Below are positions 44,632 to 52,938 of a stretch of 64,000 nt of DNA, piece by piece. Origin of the DNA: Parvibaculum sp. (GTDB lineage Bacteria; Pseudomonadota; Alphaproteobacteria; Parvibaculales; Parvibaculaceae). The number at the start of each line of letters is the position of its first letter. The stretch's first letter is position 1. Both the position numbers and the translations under genes were made by a program. The stretch covers positions 1,807,701 to 1,871,700 of the forward strand of contig JAEPQD010000001.1 in NCBI GenBank assembly GCA_017642695.1, given 5' to 3'. Under the pieces are notes generated by a model. The model was not told where the DNA came from and made no database searches. It saw nothing but the letters and a program-made list of their open reading frames with translations.

Positions 44632-45935
44632 AACGTGTCTTCCTGTTTCTTCAGGGCAGCAGTTGCCGGTTCTTTCCCGCGCTGGGCCGGGCTCTTGCCG
44701 AGCGGGGCTACGGTGTTTGTCGTATCAACGCCAGTGGCGGAGACTGGTATTTCTGGCGCGACTGGAATGCTGTCGACTACAAGGGCGCCCCACAAGATTT
44801 CGGTTCATTTGTAGGGCAGAAAATTCAGTCCGATGATGTAACGGACCTCGTTCTATATAACGACTGCCGTCCTCTTCACAGGCTTGCCATCGAAGCCGCG
44901 CGTGAACTCGGATGCCGTATCTGGGTTTTCGAAGAGGGGTATTTGAGACCGTACTGGCTCACGCTGGAAGAGGAAGGCGTCAACGGTTACTCACCGCTCT
45001 TTCATGATCGTGAACGGTTTCACTTGGAGGTCGTGGAAACGGATGGAGGCGAACCGCCATACAAGCCGACATCTTCTGCCCTGGCCCGGCGTGTTTTCTA
45101 TGATTTTCAATGGCAGGGCTGGAATTATTTACTGCGATTTCGCTACCCGCAATACAGGACGCATCGCCCATTTCCGATATGGGCCGAGTATGCGACCTGG
45201 ACGCTGCGCCTCGCTCGGTTACCATGGTCGCGCCAGCGGGCGGCACGCTCGATTGAAGCGCTCACCCGATCGGGTGAGCGCTACTATGTCTTTCCGATGC
45301 AGCTCGACAGCGACTCGCAGGTGACTGCGCATTCAGAATTCACCGGTATGGAGCAGGCGCTGGAGCATGTTATTGGAAGTTTTGCTGTTAATGCGCCGCG
45401 TGATACGCAAATCGTTGTCAAACTCCACCCGCTCGATAACGGCTGGATCAACTTTCGGCGGTTGACGGACGCAATAGCCGCCAGGTGGGGCGTTTCCAGT
45501 CGCGTCACGTTTATCGATGGTGGAAATCTCGATGCACTGGTCGATGGTTCTCTGGGCGTGGTTACCTTGAACAGTACCGTCGGTCTGTCCGCTTTGAAGC
45601 GGGGTAAACCTGTCATTTGTCTCGCCAAGGCGATATTCGACGTCCCCGGCCTGACATTCCAGGGAGACATTGATCGTTTCTGGGGCGTGGAGCGAGGTCC
45701 GGACAATGCATTGTTGCAGCGTTTTCTTGCCTACCTGACAAGGCGTGCGCTCATTGTCGGAGATTTTTACACTGCCGAAGGTGTGGCCCTTGCTGTGACG
45801 AACGCGATTGATAGATTTGAAGCCGTTTCGGTGCCGGAAGCAGCCGGATCCACCGGACAAAGCTGGGTGTCGCAATCGGACACTCGTTCAGAGAAATGCC
45901 GATCGACCAAACCGGCGAAGAGATCTGTGTCATGA
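44628..45935 (+). CDS. kpsS: Capsular polysaccharide Kdo-transferase/export protein KpsS-like
   Basis: 435-aa cytoplasmic capsule_synth family protein. Opening FLFLQGSSCRFFPALGRALA, GGDWYFWR, and VFEEGYLRPYWLTLEEEGVNG are KpsS/LipB/RkpJ hallmarks; later come VVKLHPLDNGW and VTLNSTVGLSALKRGKPV. KpsS adds the first beta-Kdo to the lipid anchor in group 2 capsules. Its usual partner KpsC, which extends the Kdo linker, is not in this window. The ATG overlaps the preceding gene by 4 bp. A 26-bp perfect palindrome lies inside the gene at 45257. Confidence 0.9.
   Translation: MKRVFLFLQGSSCRFFPALGRALAERGYGVCRINASGGDWYFWRDWNAVDYKGAPQDFGSFVGQKIQSDDVTDLVLYNDCRPLHRLAIEAARELGCRIWVFEEGYLRPYWLTLEEEGVNGYSPLFHDRERFHLEVVETDGGEPPYKPTSSALARRVFYDFQWQGWNYLLRFRYPQYRTHRPFPIWAEYATWTLRLARLPWSRQRAARSIEALTRSGERYYVFPMQLDSDSQVTAHSEFTGMEQALEHVIGSFAVNAPRDTQIVVKLHPLDNGWINFRRLTDAIAARWGVSSRVTFIDGGNLDALVDGSLGVVTLNSTVGLSALKRGKPVICLAKAIFDVPGLTFQGDIDRFWGVERGPDNALLQRFLAYLTRRALIVGDFYTAEGVALAVTNAIDRFEAVSVPEAAGSTGQSWVSQSDTRSEKCRSTKPAKRSVS
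45257..45282. repeat. 26-bp perfect palindrome within kpsS
   Basis: Each 13-bp arm reads AGCGCTCACCCGA on its strand. The core GCTCACCC-GATC-GGGTGAGC shares both arms and the 4-bp centre length with the hairpin at 61978-61997. Confidence 0.75.
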
Positions 45936-45972
45936 CGAAAGCACCTCTCGTTGACATGGTTGGCTACGCATC

Positions 45973-47796
45973 GTGAGTGGCAGCCACACCGAGGAAAACG
46001 TCTTGGCCGCCCCGGCCGACGAATTTTCGAAGCTCTATGGGGCCGGTGACGAAGAAGGTGCGCTCGACATCGCGACAAGGACGTTGTCGTCGGGGGCCTT
46101 GTTTGCTCCCCCCTTCGAAAGCGTGAGCTGGCTTTGCGAAGCGCTACGTAGACGGCGTCGTTTTCGGTTGGCTCTTGCGTTGATCTCGCAAGCGCAGGAG
46201 CGCGGCTATCATGGTTGGCGCGCGCTCTATCTGCGAGGAACGCTCGAAGCCCTCAACAGGCGTCTACATGATGCGATGGAGACCCTCGACCGGTCTCTTT
46301 CTCAATCTCCCGAAGACAAGCGTCCCGAAGTCGCCACCGTTCTGGCCCGTGTAAACGTCATCGCAGGCAACTATGAAAACGCGCAACGGCTCTTCGCGAA
46401 ATATTCGAAGATCCGCGATCTGGCGCCCCGCACGGCAGACGTTGCGGTCAAGGCGGCATTCTGCGCAGGAAACATGGACCTGGCCCTCAATTGGGCGCGT
46501 CAGTCTACGAACGTTCACGGCGCGACCGCAGAGCGAGCTCGCTTTCTTGCCATGGTACATATGGACCGTGGAGAATGGCAGGAGGCGCGCAAGGCTGCCG
46601 AAGAGGGTCTGAAAGCCGACGCTGGAAATATCGGACTGAGCCGCTTGAAGGCTCTAGCTTTCTTTCGCGAGGGCCGCATCGTCCAGGCCATAAATCATCT
46701 GGAAGGTATTGCGGGCGCCGAATCCGATTGGACTGAAGGAAAGATCGTTCTCTGCAAATGTCTCGTTAGCGCCGGACGTCGGCAGGAAGCGCTGGTTGTA
46801 TTTCGTTCGATCGAGCGCGAGTCTGGTTTCGAAGAGGAGGTGGCACTTCTTCGCGCACAGCTCCGTCAGGGGGATGATCCTTCGGAAAGCGATGCGGGGG
46901 ACGTGCGTACCTATCGTGAGAAGAATCCGTTCCAGGACAGGGAAGTACAACATCTGCTGGCGAATGTGCCTGACGATTTCGCACCAAGCTGGACGCGTGA
47001 GAGCATAGCCAACAGTGGAAACATTCCGCGTGCCATCGGGAAGTTGTTTCATTCCGTGCGCACGATCATGCTGCGCGAGACAATGGCGAGGTTTGGTCGG
47101 CACGAGATCGGTTATCTGTGGGCAATCATCGAACCGTTGATTCACGTTACCGTCGTCTCCTGCATTTTCTATTTCATTCGCATGCGTGACACGCTTGGGA
47201 TGAATGTCGTTCTGTTCGTGGCAACCGGCATTATTCCACTCTTTTTCTACATGAAGACTTATTCCGGCCTCGTCAATGTGCTGAAACAGAACCGTCCCTT
47301 GCTGAACCACCCCGGGGTTCAGCCAATGGATATCTTTTTCGCGCGGAGTATTCTGGAGTTCTTCACTCAGCTTTTTGTTTTCATTGTTTTCGTAGTTGCG
47401 ATCTACCTGTTTATCGAGGAGTACAAGTTCGGCAACGTCTGGTCGATTTTGACAAATCTTTTCGGCCTGTGGATTACAGGAATAGGAATGGGGTTGCTCA
47501 TTGGCTCCCTGGTCGTGTTTGCCGAGTCGATCAAGAATGTCATGGACGGGTCGAACAGGATTATCTACGTCGCCTCTGGCGTCTTCTTCACGCTTGATAT
47601 GATGCCACCCGCTGTGGCCGAGTACCTTGAGTGGAATCCTTTGCTCCACTTTGTCGATGGCGTGCGGGGAAATTTCAATCCCTTGATGGGGGGGACCCGC
47701 GTCGATATCGGCTATGCATATGTGTGTGCTGTAGCGATATTGTTTTGCGGTCTCGTCGCGGACCGGGCACTGCGGCACAGAGTTCTCGACAGATGA
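45973..47796 (+). CDS. kpsM: TPR-repeat protein fused to KpsM-type ABC-2 permease
   Basis: 607-aa protein with two parts. Residues ~15-310 are helical TPR-like repeats (GYHGWRALYLRGTLEALNRR, GEWQEARKAAEEGLKADAGN, GRRQEALVVFRSIERESGF). Residues ~350-607 are a full KpsM/BexB permease: ETMARFGRHEIGYLWAIIEP, six membrane segments, and WNPLLHFVDGVRGNFNP. It would form the capsule export channel with KpsT. Ordinary KpsM is about 260 aa, so the N-terminal TPR half is an unusual addition, perhaps docking KpsS or glycosyltransferases at the exporter. The start is a GTG at 45973. The kpsT ATG overlaps its stop by 4 bp. Confidence 0.9.
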   Translation: MSGSHTEENVLAAPADEFSKLYGAGDEEGALDIATRTLSSGALFAPPFESVSWLCEALRRRRRFRLALALISQAQERGYHGWRALYLRGTLEALNRRLHDAMETLDRSLSQSPEDKRPEVATVLARVNVIAGNYENAQRLFAKYSKIRDLAPRTADVAVKAAFCAGNMDLALNWARQSTNVHGATAERARFLAMVHMDRGEWQEARKAAEEGLKADAGNIGLSRLKALAFFREGRIVQAINHLEGIAGAESDWTEGKIVLCKCLVSAGRRQEALVVFRSIERESGFEEEVALLRAQLRQGDDPSESDAGDVRTYREKNPFQDREVQHLLANVPDDFAPSWTRESIANSGNIPRAIGKLFHSVRTIMLRETMARFGRHEIGYLWAIIEPLIHVTVVSCIFYFIRMRDTLGMNVVLFVATGIIPLFFYMKTYSGLVNVLKQNRPLLNHPGVQPMDIFFARSILEFFTQLFVFIVFVVAIYLFIEEYKFGNVWSILTNLFGLWITGIGMGLLIGSLVVFAESIKNVMDGSNRIIYVASGVFFTLDMMPPAVAEYLEWNPLLHFVDGVRGNFNPLMGGTRVDIGYAYVCAVAILFCGLVADRALRHRVLDR

Positions 47797-48449
47797 TTCA
47801 CCTGATCGGAATTGAAAAGCACTACAACACCGAAGTGGGCGTCAGGCAGGTGATTCTAGAAACAAACCTGTCCATTCCCACGCACAAGCGCGTAGGTGTG
47901 CTGGGGCGCAACGGGGCCGGAAAGTCGACCTTGCTGAACATGATCGCGGGCGTCGACAGGCCGAACCGGGGAATGATCATACGAGAGGCTCGTTTGTCCT
48001 GGCCGCTTGGATTCGCAGGCGGCTTTCATGGCGATCTGACGGCCCGCGAGAACATATCGTTTGTGGCGCAACTTTATAATGTTGACTATGAGGAGACATT
48101 CGCTCGCACGGAGGAATTCGCCGAAATCGGGGCATATGTGGATATGCCGGTCCGGACCTACAGTCAGGGCATGAAGTCCAGACTGGCGTTCGGGCTCAGT
48201 CTTGCCATTAATTTCGACTGCTATCTTATCGACGAAACGATTGGTGCCGGTGATCGCTTTTTCAGGCAGAAATCCCGCAAGGTCTTCCTCGAGCAGTCGA
48301 AAGGGGCAGGTATGCTTCTGGTTTCACACAATGAGACCACGGTGAGGGAGTATTGCGAGATTGCTCTCGTCATATATGAGGGGGTTCTGGTGCCCTTTGG
48401 TGATGTCGATGATGCGATCGACTTTTACATGCGGAAATGCGCTCCATGA
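47793..48449 (+). CDS. kpsT: Capsular polysaccharide ABC transporter ATP-binding protein
   Basis: 218-aa ATPase of the KpsT/BexA type. Walker A GVLGRNGAGKSTLLNMIAG, signature TYSQGMKSRLAFGLS and Walker B CYLIDETIGAGD are intact. Short length without a C-terminal carbohydrate-binding domain is typical of group 2 capsule exporters. ATGA overlaps link it to the permease gene before and the kpsE gene after. Confidence 0.96.
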   Translation: MIHLIGIEKHYNTEVGVRQVILETNLSIPTHKRVGVLGRNGAGKSTLLNMIAGVDRPNRGMIIREARLSWPLGFAGGFHGDLTARENISFVAQLYNVDYEETFARTEEFAEIGAYVDMPVRTYSQGMKSRLAFGLSLAINFDCYLIDETIGAGDRFFRQKSRKVFLEQSKGAGMLLVSHNETTVREYCEIALVIYEGVLVPFGDVDDAIDFYMRKCAP

Positions 48450-49672
48450 GTCCGAGACTTGGCAAAGACCATTTGGCGAGAATGATGCGGGATGATGGTC
48501 CGGCAGGCAGGGCGTTCCTTTTTCTTAAGGAGCGGATTGTCCCGGTTCTTCAGGAGAGATTGCTGCCGATTTTGCAACTGGGTGTATCCAGGCTTCTGTT
48601 CATCGGCATTGTGATAGTCCCTTCGGTTTTGGCGATTATCTACTACGGGTTCTGGGCATCTGATCGGTATGTTTCCACGTCATTGATGACTGTGAGGACG
48701 TCCGATTCACAACTTGTCTCGACGTTCGATGGATTGTTGGGTTCGCTTGGCGGGCAGACGGGTTTGGTCGACGGATTTGTCGTTGAGGAATATATCCAGT
48801 CGCACGAGATCGCGAGAAAGCTTCAGGAGTCGGTCGACCTCAGGTCGATTTACTCGGCAGAAGAGGCGGACTACTGGTCGCGCCTTGATCCCGAGGTCAC
48901 TTTCGAGGACTTCTTCAGCTACTATCTCAGTCGTATCGATGTTTACTTCGATTCCGAGGCAAACGTTGTTCACCTGGACGTCCAGGCCTACAGGCCGGCA
49001 GACGCGCAGCGGATTGCGGCTGAGATCGTCAGGTTGAGCGACGACATGGTGAACCGCATCTCCGAGCAATCTAGGACCGATGCCGTCGAGTTTGCTGCGG
49101 AAGAAGTGACGCTTGCCGAAAACAGGCTGCGCGATAATCGCCTAACGCTCTATCGTTTTCGCGAGGAGCACGGCGAACTCGATCCTGTCCGTTCTGCAGA
49201 GGCGATTGGCGGGATCGTCTCGAAGCTCGAGGAGGAACTGGCGCGTTACAAGACAGAGCTCGCGTCGCTACGAAGTTACATGCGTGAGGAGAGTGCGCAG
49301 ATCGCTGGTGTGAAGGCGCGCATCGGCGCGATCGAGCAACAGCTCAGGGCCGAACGCGGGCGCCTCACCAGCAGCCCGGACGACCCGGCGACCACCTATT
49401 CGGATCTGTTGGCCGATTACGAGCGCCTTCTGATTGAGGAGGAGTTTGCCAGATCCGCCTATACATCGGCCGTATCGGCGCTTGAAGTGGCGCGGGCTGA
49501 CGCGGCACGCAAACAGGCCTACCTGGTGGCGTTCGTGGAGCCTTCCATGCCCGATGCCGCGTCCAAACCGGACCGGCTGCTGATCATTGTATCCGTAGTG
49601 GCATGTGGCCTGTTGGCATTCGGCCTGCTAATGTTAATAGGGGCGGCTATTAAGGAGCATGCGCGGATATGA
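48446..49672 (+). CDS. kpsE: Capsule polysaccharide export inner-membrane protein KpsE/CtrB-like
   Basis: 408-aa polysaccharide copolymerase family protein (PCP-3). An N-terminal membrane segment (LLFIGIVIVPSVLAIIYYGF), a large periplasmic domain with long coiled-coil (VTLAENRLRDNRLTLYRFRE, VSKLEEELARYKTELASLR) and a C-terminal membrane segment (LIIVSVVACGLLAFGLLM). It bridges the KpsMT exporter to the outer-membrane channel. The ATG at 48446 overlaps the kpsT stop (ATGA); ATG 48437 is an alternative. The next gene again overlaps by 4 bp. Confidence 0.93.
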   Translation: MSPRLGKDHLARMMRDDGPAGRAFLFLKERIVPVLQERLLPILQLGVSRLLFIGIVIVPSVLAIIYYGFWASDRYVSTSLMTVRTSDSQLVSTFDGLLGSLGGQTGLVDGFVVEEYIQSHEIARKLQESVDLRSIYSAEEADYWSRLDPEVTFEDFFSYYLSRIDVYFDSEANVVHLDVQAYRPADAQRIAAEIVRLSDDMVNRISEQSRTDAVEFAAEEVTLAENRLRDNRLTLYRFREEHGELDPVRSAEAIGGIVSKLEEELARYKTELASLRSYMREESAQIAGVKARIGAIEQQLRAERGRLTSSPDDPATTYSDLLADYERLLIEEEFARSAYTSAVSALEVARADAARKQAYLVAFVEPSMPDAASKPDRLLIIVSVVACGLLAFGLLMLIGAAIKEHARI

Positions 49673-51435
49673 AGGTTTGGGGGGTAGTTGCCATCACGCT
49701 GCTCGGGATGGCGTTTGGCGCGGATATGGCTCTCGCACAGGCGGAGACGTCGCAGGAACGTCGTGTGCCGACCGGCGGCATCGAGAGGCGATCCACCAGC
49801 GATATGCCGGAAGTCTTCGGTGACCCGAGCGGATATGAACAACCGAAGGCCATCGAGTCGGCGCCGGTTGGCGGTGACATTCTGCTTCGTGAGCAGAGCA
49901 GCACCCGCATCGATATCCCCAATTCGATACCGGAGCCTGATCGCAATGCGCTTGCGCCTTATGGCTCCCAGATTTTCACCAATTCGTCGCTGGTAGACAG
50001 AAGTGTCGGGGTCAACCCCGATTACCGCATCGCGCAAGGTGATCGCATTGCCGTTCGGATGTGGGGCGCACGGACGTTTGACAGCATCCTCGTCGTCGAT
50101 ATTCAGGGAAACATCTTCCTTCCGGAAATCGGTCCCATTCACGTCGAAGGCATCAACAACAGCCGGTTGTCTCAGCGCGTGCGGTCCAGCGTGGCAAGCG
50201 TTTTTACGGACAACGTGAAGGTGTATACGAACCTGCTGGGCACGCAACCTTTGGGAGTGTTTGTGACCGGCGCCGTTCCGTTTCCAGGTCGCTACCCTGG
50301 ATCGAAGGATGACAGCGTTCTCTACTACCTGGCTCGTGCGGGCGGCATTGACCCGGACAGTGGCAGTTACCGGGACATTGAGATCGTGAGAAACGGCAAG
50401 GTGGTGGCGGAGTTGGATCTGTACCGGTTCCTGACGAAGGGTGACATGCCTTCGGTGCGGTTTTCTGACAACGACGCGATCGTTGTAAATCCGCAGAGGC
50501 CGACGGTTGCGGTGTCGGGAGACGTCCGGAATGAGTATCGGTTCGAATTCGATCCCTCCGAAGGAACGCTGGCGGGTGGCGTTTTGGCTTTGGCGCAGCC
50601 CATTCCCGCGGCCAGTCACGGTTTGTTGCAGGGCATTCGGGACGGCAAGCAATTCAATACTTATGTTCCGCTTCCCCAACTAGCGGCGTTCTCCCTTGCC
50701 GATGGTGACGCAATTTCTGTTCAGGCCGATCGGGAAGCGGAGACCATTGTTGTGAACGTCGAGGGCAACGACGCCGGCCCTTCTGCTTTTGCTGTCCCGC
50801 GAGCCACGAGGTTGGGAGCCGTTGCGCAACTGATCGAGGTGGATCCGGAAATCGCCGACATCGACGCGATATATATCCGGCGTGAATCGGTCGCCGCTCG
50901 CCAGCAGCAAGCGATAGATCGTGCGCTCTATGAGCTGCAGAGATCCGTTCTCACTGGCAATTCGATAAGTGCGACCGAAGCGGAGATGCGTGTTCAGGAA
51001 GCCGCACTCGTCGAGCGCTTCGTCAGCCAGGTCAGGACGGTGGCGCCTGAAGGACGTGTCGTTCTGGCGGGCAGCGACTGGCGCAATATGCTGCTTGAAG
51101 ATGGCGACGAGGTTGTCATTCCGAAGAAGAGCGACGTCGTGCTGATTTCCGGGGAAGTCAAGGTGCCGCAGACTGTGCTCTGGAAGGAGGGCCGCTCGAT
51201 CAGCTCGTATATCGAAGCGGCAGGCGGCGTCAGCAATCGGGGAGATGCGGGCCGCGTTCTCGTACTCCGGAATGACGGTTCCGTCGAGGAAGGAAGTGTG
51301 CGCATTCGCAAAGGGGACCATATCATGGTGCTGCCCGCGCCGACGGATAAGTCTTTTGCCGTCTTCAGTGACATCATAGAAATCATATATCGTGTGGCTC
51401 TGTCTGCGGCAGTCGTCATCCGGGCGGGCGACTAG
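49669..51435 (+). CDS. kpsD: Polysaccharide export outer-membrane protein KpsD/Wza family
   Basis: 588-aa exported protein. The signal peptide ends MAFGADMALAQA without a lipobox Cys. A Poly_export domain (DYRIAQGDRIAVRMWGARTF, ILVVDIQGNIFLPEIGPIHV) is followed by SLBB-type segments (GVFVTGAVPFPGRYPG, VLISGEVKVPQTVLWKEGRS). Length and lack of lipidation resemble KpsD rather than Wza. It completes the KpsMTED export machine. Confidence 0.94.
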   Translation: MKVWGVVAITLLGMAFGADMALAQAETSQERRVPTGGIERRSTSDMPEVFGDPSGYEQPKAIESAPVGGDILLREQSSTRIDIPNSIPEPDRNALAPYGSQIFTNSSLVDRSVGVNPDYRIAQGDRIAVRMWGARTFDSILVVDIQGNIFLPEIGPIHVEGINNSRLSQRVRSSVASVFTDNVKVYTNLLGTQPLGVFVTGAVPFPGRYPGSKDDSVLYYLARAGGIDPDSGSYRDIEIVRNGKVVAELDLYRFLTKGDMPSVRFSDNDAIVVNPQRPTVAVSGDVRNEYRFEFDPSEGTLAGGVLALAQPIPAASHGLLQGIRDGKQFNTYVPLPQLAAFSLADGDAISVQADREAETIVVNVEGNDAGPSAFAVPRATRLGAVAQLIEVDPEIADIDAIYIRRESVAARQQQAIDRALYELQRSVLTGNSISATEAEMRVQEAALVERFVSQVRTVAPEGRVVLAGSDWRNMLLEDGDEVVIPKKSDVVLISGEVKVPQTVLWKEGRSISSYIEAAGGVSNRGDAGRVLVLRNDGSVEEGSVRIRKGDHIMVLPAPTDKSFAVFSDIIEIIYRVALSAAVVIRAGD

Positions 51436-51455
51436 TCCCATCTGGAGGATGATCT

Positions 51456-52496
51456 TTGTTTGGGCTACCTCTCCGGGCTGCCGCATTCAGGTGCGAGGGG
51501 ACTTACACACGACGGGCCGAGCGCATTCTGGTGTTGGCTCAGGAGATATCTCCGACATGCGATGTCTATCTGCGCGCACGGCTCGATCGCGCAGTGCTAC
51601 CGGTACACTACTGGAAACTCGGCGATGAGCCTCCCGTCCCGCTGGAGGGTGCTTATGTCATCGTGGTCCGCTACGTCGACAGGATTTCCAGTTCGGCAAT
51701 TGATAGAGCGCGGCCCCATCTGGCAGGCGTAGCTTATCTACTCGATGACGATCTGGTCGCAGCGATTGGCGATCGAAGTCTGCCGCTCCACTACAGTCTC
51801 TTCATGCTGCAGTTCTGGATGCGCTACCAATCGTGGCTTAGACGGACGGTGAGTGAGCTTTGGGTTGCTTCCAGGGTGCTGGAGCAGAGATATCGCAAAG
51901 CGGGTCCCGTGTTCCGTATCGGCCCGGAGCCCGCACGATTCCCGTTGCCGCGTCAGCGCCCGCCATCGGCCGCTGACGAGGTCAGGATATTTTATCATGG
52001 GCAGAAGACGCATCTGCCCGAGCGGCGTTGGTTGAGAGACGTTGTGGAGGCGGTCCATGAGACCGTGGAGCAGTGCAGCTTTGAAATCGTCGGAGGTGTG
52101 GAAACGCAACGCTGGTATCGACACTTGGAGCGCGTCCGGGTTCGCCCGTTGGCGCTCTGGCCCGACTATCTGGAGCGAAGTACCCGGGAACGTTTCGACA
52201 TTGGCCTCGCCCCCCTGGTTCCGACGCGTTTCAACGCTGCGCGGTCCTGGGTCAAGTATTTGGATATCGCTCGCTTCGGCGCGGTAGGTATTTTTGCCGA
52301 TTGTCCGCCCTACGATGAAATAGTCCGGGACGGCAACAATGGTCTTCTGTGTTCGCGCGACGACCCGGATGCATGGATACGGGCCCTCACGGGACTGATA
52401 CGCGACACGCCGCGCCGTAATCGGTTGATCGCTCAGGTGGACTGGCCATCCTCGTCTACGGTACCGCCTGTTCTGTCTTCAATGCTCGCGGCATAG
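51456..52496 (+). CDS. Glycosyltransferase-like protein (GT4 type)
   Basis: 346-aa protein with a GT-B-like C-terminal half: RIFYHGQKTHLPERRWLRDV, FEIVGG, FDIGLAPLVPTRFNAARSWVKYLD, and the donor-site end NGLLCSRDDPDAWIRALTGLI. The N-terminal half holds AYLLDDDLVAAI and HYSLFMLQFWMR. It starts at TTG 51456 with GGAGG 7 nt upstream. Its role is probably to add a terminal or linker sugar to the capsule. It follows kpsD by 20 bp. Confidence 0.8.
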   Translation: MFGLPLRAAAFRCEGTYTRRAERILVLAQEISPTCDVYLRARLDRAVLPVHYWKLGDEPPVPLEGAYVIVVRYVDRISSSAIDRARPHLAGVAYLLDDDLVAAIGDRSLPLHYSLFMLQFWMRYQSWLRRTVSELWVASRVLEQRYRKAGPVFRIGPEPARFPLPRQRPPSAADEVRIFYHGQKTHLPERRWLRDVVEAVHETVEQCSFEIVGGVETQRWYRHLERVRVRPLALWPDYLERSTRERFDIGLAPLVPTRFNAARSWVKYLDIARFGAVGIFADCPPYDEIVRDGNNGLLCSRDDPDAWIRALTGLIRDTPRRNRLIAQVDWPSSSTVPPVLSSMLAA

Positions 52497-52597
52497 GCAT
52501 GACAGGCGGTCTTTATGTGTTAAAGTCGATATTGGCATCGGCGGGGATGTATCGTTTCGAAGACTGTTGTCCATATTCGTACTAGGGGAAGTGACCA

Positions 52598-52930
52598 ATG
52601 CACCGGCTGGTTCTCTTGTTGACGTTGAGCATTGGCCTGGCCGCTTGCGAGACGACATCTTCGAACGAAACGACCGATCCTCTTTCGCCTGCAGCGGTTC
52701 CTGCGGCTACGGACGCCGTTGCGCGATACGCTGTCGACGCGTCGCCGGGAGCTTCCGCACCCGTGATATCCGGCGCTGGTTCTAGCATCGTGGTTCAGGT
52801 GGGCTCATACTATACATCGGCGCTCGGGGAGCGTTGCCGGCGCGTTGTTCTATCGGATGGATTTGGCCGTTCACAGGTCAGCGCTGTTTGCCTGGTGGAC
52901 AATGGCTGGACAACGGTTGTCGGTCTCTAG
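52598..52930 (+). CDS. Small capsule-locus lipoprotein
   Basis: 110-aa predicted lipoprotein. Signal MHRLVLLLTLSIGLAAC with the lipobox LAAC. A Ser/Thr/Ala-rich linker follows, then a C-terminal domain (VVQVGSYYTSALGERCRRVV, VSAVCLVDNGWTTVVG) with two cysteines that could form a disulfide. GGGGAAG precedes the ATG. I do not recognise a named family. As the last gene of the capsule operon it may help retain or assemble surface polysaccharide. It converges on the oxoamine synthase gene with an 8-bp gap. Confidence 0.78.
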   Translation: MHRLVLLLTLSIGLAACETTSSNETTDPLSPAAVPAATDAVARYAVDASPGASAPVISGAGSSIVVQVGSYYTSALGERCRRVVLSDGFGRSQVSAVCLVDNGWTTVVGL

Positions 52931-52938
52931 TTTTTCGT

